In this document: positions 47,001 through 64,000 of the stretch, piece by piece | Position numbering within the stretch: the stretch's first letter is position 1 | Layout of the letters: each line of letters begins with the position of its first letter | From: Microcebus murinus | Lineage: Eukaryota; Chordata; Mammalia; Primates; Cheirogaleidae | NCBI RefSeq assembly: GCF_040939455.1 | Contig: NC_134113.1 | Location: 19,454,501-19,518,500, forward strand | DNA length: 64,000 bases | Direction of reading: 5' to 3' | Made by a program: the position numbers and the translations under genes | Notes under the pieces: model-generated | Databases searched by the model: none | What the model saw: only the letters and a program-made list of their open reading frames with translations | Told to the model about the DNA's origin: nothing

Positions 47001-50000
47001 GATCACCAAGGGAGTGATTTTAAATGTAAAAGAAGTCTAAGGACAGCCCTGGAGTGCTTCCATGTTTAGAGTTCCAGGAAATAAGGGGGAACTAATAAAG
47101 ACAGAGTGACCTAATAGATAGAAAACTGCTCTAGGCCAAGTAACACTTTTAAAGAAGGAAAGGGGATTAACTCTGTCATATGCTGCTTACAGGCCAGATA
47201 AGTTAGATTTGGTCAAGGTAGAGGTCAAGTTGGTAGCCTGAATTAGAATAATTTTGGTGGAAAAATAAGTACAAAAATCTGTTCAGAATAAGACATAATG
47301 GGAAGGAAAGAAACTGGGTGGTAACCTGAGGATAAAGAGAGTAGAGGTTTTTGTTTTGTTAAGATCAGAGAAATAGCATGTTTGTATGCTGATAGGAATA
47401 ATCTGGAGGAAAAAATTAAAAATAATGGAAAGAGGGGGACCGTTGCTGAGTTCTTAAGAGTGGATGAGATATGTGAACAAGGTGGCCTTAGCAAGAGACA
47501 AAGATTATCCTTAGAAACAGGAGAGAAGGTAAAGTATATAAAACACAGATGTAGGTGGAGAGTAGATATGGTGATGGGAGACTGAAAGTTCTCTTTGGAT
47601 TGCTTTTATTTAGTGACATAGTTAAGGTCATCAGATGGTAGGAAGGTGTTGCATCCTGGCAGAGTATCTGGAGAGTTGTATTTTCCAGGTTTGGGGTTTG
47701 AGCAAGCTATACATGGAAAGGAATAATTATAATAATTGACCACAGAATTTAAGCCAGGAAAGAGAAAAGTGGGGATATATAGGTAGGGATGACAGTGAAA
47801 AGTAGGTAGGAAGAAATGGATTATAGGTGCTGATAGGTTATTGAGCTGTAGCACCAAAGAGAGAGTAAGCTAGAATGGTAAGTAAGTAGTGGTTGAATAC
47901 TGGGATATATGGAGAAACATATGTATAATGGTTAGAACACTGGAAACAACAGTGTTTGAGATCAAATACTTATTTGAGCATTTGCTAGCTGTGAAACCAT
48001 GGACAAATTATTTACCTTTATTCAGCTCATAGAAAGTTATTAGTAATGACATATCTAGGGTATGAGTATACAAGTGAATGGCTAAAGTAGGGTGGAGGGC
48101 AAAAAATCATTATTGAATAGGTCAGGGAACTGAAAGATCACCATTATTGCAAGGATCATTGTGTGGATATTAAAATCAAGAATTAAGACTTGTCTTGAAT
48201 ATCGTTAAAATTTCCTATTCACTGACTGGTAGGATTATATATTGTTGCATATTAGTGATGAACACAAATTATCTAAACTTGGTCATAAGAGTTAAAATGT
48301 TAAAAGTATTGATTTTAAAACTACTTTTAAGTTTAATGTGGATTTTTTTTTTTTTTTTGCTAAATTTAAAACTGTACCCCAGGGTGGCCGGCTCTGTACT
48401 AGCCATAGCCTCTAGCACCCACCACCAGTCCCAAATTTGGATGAATGAAGCACCACATCACGGGCATGGAATCTCACTTCCCCAGAGGATTCCCAAAGGG
48501 GCAGTTCACACAACTCAGAAGTGCTGGAGAATTACTTCTCACAGGCAGAACTTTAACCAATTGGAGGCAGAGGATGGTAGAGGAGCAACAAATTCTCTCT
48601 CCATTTCCCTCTTTGATGGTCTGTTCTGAGGTGTGGTTTACTGTATAGCCATGTTCACCCACCTATGACTCTTTGTCAAAGAGTAACTTGTTCAATAATA
48701 TGACATCTTGAATTTGCTTACCAGTTTTTCCTGCACTCCTTTCTCCTCACTCTTGTTGTCCTGAGATTGTACAACCCAAGAAAGCACTAGTACTCAAAAA
48801 AAGTACTCAATAATAAATAAATAAATAAAATTGTACCGAAATTGTTAATTACACAATTTTTTTTCTTTTGTATTTGTAGAATACGTTTCGGCAGCAACAA
48901 AAGGTTTTCCAACAATCAAGAATTGTTCAAAGCCAGAGACTGAAAACAATTAAACAGTTATATGAGCAGTTCATAAAGGTCTGTTGTATATGGCAGTAAT
49001 ACATTCTTATAAAATATGTATTTATGGAAGTATAAGATAATTTTTTTCTAAGATTCTGGGAAAAATTTGTTTATACATTTTAAATGCTTAACCTCTTTCC
49101 ATTTTGAATTCCATTCTTTCTGATTTAACTTAGATGATAAATGTATCTTTACTTTAGGACTGTAATAGCTTTGTGGGGATTATTCAAAATAGGAAATGGT
49201 TTAATTGGGAATTTTACTTGGAAATGTACTTACTTGCACAAAATCCATACTTTTATTAACACTTTAGTCATTTTTCTTTCTTTTTTTTTTTTTTTTTTTT
49301 TTTTCTCTCTTTTTCATAACAGACCTGGAGATCTAGGTAGGGTTTTAACTTGTCTTTGTATCCCCAGTGTTTGTTAAATAGAAAGTACCAATTGAAATTA
49401 ATGAGTATTTCTTTTGTTTTCAAATGTATTATACAAGTATTTTATAGCATACTTGCTTGTATAATTATTACTAAGTAACCAAGATGACTTAATATGCCAA
49501 CTTATCATAAGAATTAGCTGAGACATATAACAGACAGCTGAGGATTAAAAATTTGTGGATTGGTAGTTACTTACTCTTACACACACACACACAAATAAAA
49601 GCAAATTGTGGTCTGTGACACTGACTGTGTTCACGCAGAAATATACTTTTTAGTAACTATTCATAGAAGCTCAATGGAATCCTGCATATACTTTTTTTTT
49701 AATGGGGTATTAGAGACTCTTGTTCAAATACATGTTAAAATATAACTCTTCTAAAGGAATTGAGATACTCTAAGTAAATTAGTAAAATAGTTTTCAGATT
49801 TTTAAAATAACATATATATGAACATAATGTTTTTTTTTAAAGAAAGGCTTTTGCTCTGTTGCATAGGGTCAGGTGCAGTGGCATGATCATAGTTCACTGT
49901 GCCTCAAATTCCTGGGTTCAAGTGATCCTCTTTGCCTCAGCCTCTTGAATAACTAAGACTAACAAGCATGAGCCACTGCACCTGGCAACAAAAATTATTT

Positions 50001-51396
50001 CCAGAAGTACTTCCCAGTAGAGAACCTGTCAGCTTGCATTAATGCTCTCAGAGAACCATTTGTTAAATGGTGTGAAGACTTGATAAATCACTAGCTAAAT
50101 GTCTCTTCTAAATGTTACCACTAAATGTTACTTAGGGTAGCAACTGTAGTATAATCTTTGATTCCTCCATCTCTTTTATCCTTCATATCCAGTTATTTCT
50201 AGGTTTGTAATTTTCACTTCAGCAGTGGTTTGTTCTTTCAATTTCCACTGGGTACTACCCTAGTTCAGGACCTCATCTTGCTTTGCTTGTACTATTAAAA
50301 CTCTTAACTAGTTTCTCTGTTCTCCAGTCTATACTTACAGATCTGCCACATTATCTTTCTAAAATATATTGACAGAAAACTGTCAGCTTCCCATTCTAAA
50401 TTCTTAGGTATTCAAGATCTCCCCATGACATGACCCTCTTTTTGAGCTTCAGTTACATTTGTTCATTATCCCACCTCTCCATAAAATTTCTTTCTCTAAA
50501 CTCACCATGTACTTCCATTGCTTGTGCTCTTCCCCAGAATATTTTAATTTTTTTTATCTATTGAAAGCTTATTCTTTAGCCAAATAAATCAGAATTAATC
50601 TGATTTAACATAGTACTGTTTACATAGTAGACACCAGATTATATATAACTATTTGTTGAATGAATAGTAAAGATTTAAAACATAATTTTTGTTGTTCATA
50701 ATTTGGAAGAGGTCATACTACAGACCATTTTATTCTCTCTAGATAACTACCTGATATTTGGAATGCTTAATAGAAAACTTAAAATTATGGTAGTTATTGA
50801 TAAGGGATTTCCAATCTATTTCTTTTTTTGTTCCATCATCCTGACCTTAACTGTTCACTAATCCATTGTTTAAGCAAAGTATATTACTGTTGTACTTCCT
50901 ATATTTGATTCATATCTTTTTTTTTCCCTTTATAGTAAGTATTTTGGTTTTTATTGCTTGGAACTTTGAAATTTGGAATAAATGATGAGTATTTCTATTC
51001 ATTCTGGAGCTATGAAAAAAATGAGCAGTCTTTGAATATTAAAAAGTTCTTACTGTTGAAAATTAGTTGTACAACTTTAGAACCTAAGGTGAAAGTAGTG
51101 GTTTACTGTAACTAGTCTTTTGTGTTTTAGAGTATGGAAGACTTGGCGAAGGAACATGATAGTCTTCTTAGTGGTGCACAAAATGAACTTAGAAAAGAAA
51201 TGGCTATGTTGCAAAAAAAAATTATGATGGAAACTGTAAGTCTTTATGTTTAAAATTTTTAAAATAAGGATTAATGTAAGCATTGAAATATTTTATTTGC
51301 TGAAAGAGGTATAACACTTAACTAAAAATTAAACAAATGTTTATCTCCTTTCATGAAACAGCAGCAGCAAGAGATGGCAAGTGTTCGAAAGTCTCT

Positions 51397-51415
<19 letters not shown>
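40936..51415 (+). CDS. SYCP3: SYCP3, synaptonemal complex protein 3 (complete)
   Basis: A structural protein of the axial/lateral elements of meiotic chromosomes. It forms coiled-coil fibres and is needed for synapsis and fertility. Eight coding exons join with matching phases to 711 nt, 236 codons plus stop, the exact human length. The order is a polar N-terminus with acidic stretch ([17 protein letters not shown]), a basic patch, [16 protein letters not shown], a KRKR nuclear-localisation-type cluster (residues 88-91), then a long alpha-helical Gln/Glu/Lys-rich coiled coil to the conserved [11 protein letters not shown] end. The start at 40936 aligns with the human MVSSGKK start; an in-frame ATG at 40873 is discussed separately. 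The 3' end overlaps CHPT1 on the other strand. Confidence 0.97.
41576..41642 (+). CDS. SYCP3: SYCP3 exon 3
   Basis: 67 nt, residues about 45-67. The acceptor is attgtcaatacag and the donor gtaact. It encodes [23 protein letters not shown] in frame. The basic run is shorter than the KRRKKR of human. Confidence 0.92.
41802..41836 (+). CDS. SYCP3: SYCP3 exon 4 (35-bp micro-exon)
   Basis: 35 nt, residues about 67-79. The acceptor is tttctttacag and the donor gtatgt. It encodes [11 protein letters not shown], matching human [11 protein letters not shown] at both flanks. Skipping it would shift the frame. Confidence 0.92.
41837..43662 (+). other. SYCP3: SYCP3 intron 4
   Basis: AT-rich with a truncated old Alu (42411-42627). 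Otherwise nothing recognised. Confidence 0.65.
42411..42627 (-). repeat. Old Alu lacking its A-tail end
   Basis: It starts at gctcacagcaacctcaaact and runs to the Alu head, so the T-run and about 60 nt of the 3' part are absent. Similar sequence at both edges (...GTACTCTT) suggests target duplications even without a tail. Confidence 0.8.
43663..43780 (+). CDS. SYCP3: SYCP3 exon 5
   Basis: 118 nt, residues about 79-118. The acceptor is ttttcaatctag and the donor gtaagg. It encodes [20 protein letters not shown] then [20 protein letters not shown], with the KRKR cluster at the start of the helical region. Confidence 0.95.
43917..44222 (-). repeat. Old Alu (J-like)
   Basis: A T-run, then a diverged minus-strand Alu with a plain T-rich linker, ending 'gtgcctggcc'. 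Confidence 0.88.
44265..44600 (+). repeat. Alu SINE, lemur-type dimer
   Basis: Full-length with the lemur linker. A perfect 13-bp target duplication AAAAGTAATTTAT lies at 44252-44264 and 44601-44613. Confidence 0.97.
45200..45299 (+). CDS. SYCP3: SYCP3 exon 6
   Basis: 100 nt, residues about 118-151. The acceptor is tgttttatag; the donor att|gttggt is weak. It encodes [20 protein letters not shown] and [13 protein letters not shown], coiled coil. In-frame joining to exon 7 requires this donor. Confidence 0.9.
45842..46643 (+). mobile_element. Tigger/pogo-type MITE interrupted by a hAT element
   Basis: The left half 'gtatccatgggctctgtatc' to 'attataaataatctaaaggt' and the right half 'aagtatatgggaggacgtgc' to 'caaggataccaagggacaac' are the two parts of one pogo-type non-autonomous transposon. 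The separating block 46031-46506 is another transposon. Confidence 0.75.
46031..46506 (+). mobile_element. hAT-Charlie type MITE nested in Tigger
   Basis: The ends are inverted: CAGCAGTCCCCAACC at the left and GGTTGGGAACTGCAG at the right. Internal 'gatcatcaggcattagattc' and 'gcagcccagttcctaacagg' are typical of this abundant Charlie-class family. The precise subfamily is not assigned. Confidence 0.75.
48355..48835. repeat. Unidentified repeat-like block ending in (AAAT)n
   Basis: A GC-richer block (starting ccccagggtggccggctctg) within an AT-rich intron, preceded by a T-run and ending in aataaataaataaataaa. Overlapping open frames give no recognisable protein. It could be an old LTR or retroposed sequence; I cannot tell. 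Confidence 0.35.
48880..48978 (+). CDS. SYCP3: SYCP3 exon 7
   Basis: 99 nt, 33 codons, residues 152-184, phase 0. The acceptor is ttttgtatttgtag and the donor gtctgt. It encodes [20 protein letters not shown] and [13 protein letters not shown], coiled coil, close to human. Confidence 0.95.
49830..49986 (-). repeat. Alu-related monomer (FLAM-like)
   Basis: A single arm in minus orientation with a T-run at its left and 'gagccactgcacctggc' at its right. There is no second arm. Confidence 0.7.
50250..50665 (+). repeat. L2 LINE fragment
   Basis: 'ctcaccatgtacttccattg' and the ending 'atttgttgaatgaatag' match an L2 3' end. Confidence 0.55.
51131..51235 (+). CDS. SYCP3: SYCP3 exon 8
   Basis: 105 nt, 35 codons, residues 185-219, phase 0. 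The acceptor is ttgtgttttag and the donor gtaagt. It encodes [20 protein letters not shown] and [15 protein letters not shown]. Confidence 0.95.
51292..51297 (-). terminator. CHPT1: Probable CHPT1 poly(A) signal
   Basis: TTTATT on the plus strand is AATAAA on the minus strand, 100 nt beyond the CHPT1 stop. It lies within SYCP3 intron 8 and gives CHPT1 a short 3'UTR. Confidence 0.6.
51362..51415 (+). CDS. SYCP3: SYCP3 exon 9 (last), stop at 51413-51415
   Basis: 54 nt, residues 220-236, [17 protein letters not shown]. The acceptor ends gaaacag, followed directly by cagcag, so tandem CAG acceptors exist. The C-terminal [11 protein letters not shown] is invariant relative to human. The last 19 nt also code for CHPT1 in antisense. 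Confidence 0.95.
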
Positions 51416-63879
<12,464 letters not shown>

Positions 63880-64000
63880 CTAAAGAGGAAGGATAAAGAA
63901 TAGATAAGGTGTTTGTAAATAAAATTCCTTAATATGGAGATTAGTTAATCATGTATTAAATACAAAAATGTAAAAATCTCTATGGGCTTAGTTTATTTTT

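Larger units (their letters stand above)
45300..48879 (+). other. SYCP3: SYCP3 intron 6
   Basis: 45430-45840 resembles an old repeat I cannot name. A Tigger-type element with a hAT element nested in it spans 45842-46643. 46650-47900 is unclassified, a MIR-like piece lies at about 47935-48060, and an unidentified block at 48355-48830 ends in an AAAT microsatellite. Confidence 0.6.
48979..51130 (+). other. SYCP3: SYCP3 intron 7
   Basis: It holds a poly(T) tract (about 49284-49306), a short CA run (about 49579-49592), an Alu-type monomer (49830-49986) and an L2 fragment (50250-50665). Confidence 0.65.

Overview
This window is vertebrate nuclear DNA from a strepsirrhine primate, probably a lemur. 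It is intron-rich and dense in dimeric Alu elements. The young Alus carry an AT-rich linker (around TTGGCCAACTAATATATATAG) between the two arms, which is characteristic of lemuriform Alus and is not seen in human Alus. A compact piggyBac-type transposon at 36864-37286 fits a mouse-lemur-like (Microcebus) genome, because recent piggyBac activity is known from that lineage. The species call is an inference.

Three protein-coding genes lie in the order GNPTAB (+), SYCP3 (+), CHPT1 (-), which is the human chr12q23 order read in reverse. (1) 7999-31365: the last 14 coding exons of GNPTAB, encoding the alpha/beta precursor of the Golgi GlcNAc-1-phosphotransferase that makes the mannose-6-phosphate tag. 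The exons join in frame to 999 codons plus stop, matching human residues 258-1256. They include the Stealth catalytic blocks, two Notch/LNR repeats, the RQLK|D site-1-protease cleavage site, an EF-hand and the C-terminal membrane anchor. The 3'UTR runs to about 32.7 kb. (2) About 32.7-39.8 kb: an intergenic stretch built mainly of old transposons (a MaLR LTR interrupted by an Alu, L1, CR1/L3, MER5A) plus the piggyBac element. (3) 39.8-51.6 kb: complete SYCP3, encoding the synaptonemal-complex lateral-element protein. It has a GC-rich promoter, a non-coding first exon and eight coding exons that join to 236 codons plus stop. (4) 51.3-64.0 kb: on the minus strand, the last six coding exons of CHPT1 (cholinephosphotransferase), whose first exons lie beyond the window.

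SYCP3 and CHPT1 converge tail to tail. The last coding exon of CHPT1 (51397-51441) lies antisense across the end of the SYCP3 coding sequence (ends 51415) and its 3'UTR, so 19 bp are coding on both strands.

The strongest unusual observations are the piggyBac-like element with exact TTAA and 12-bp inverted ends and four subterminal repeats; a full-length 5S rRNA fused directly to a young Alu inside one pair of target duplications (58847-59335); a tailless, duplication-flanked 5S retropseudogene (18597-18733); the SYCP3/CHPT1 coding overlap; and alternative CHPT1 C-termini. No prokaryotic system, CRISPR array or novel protein-coding gene was found.
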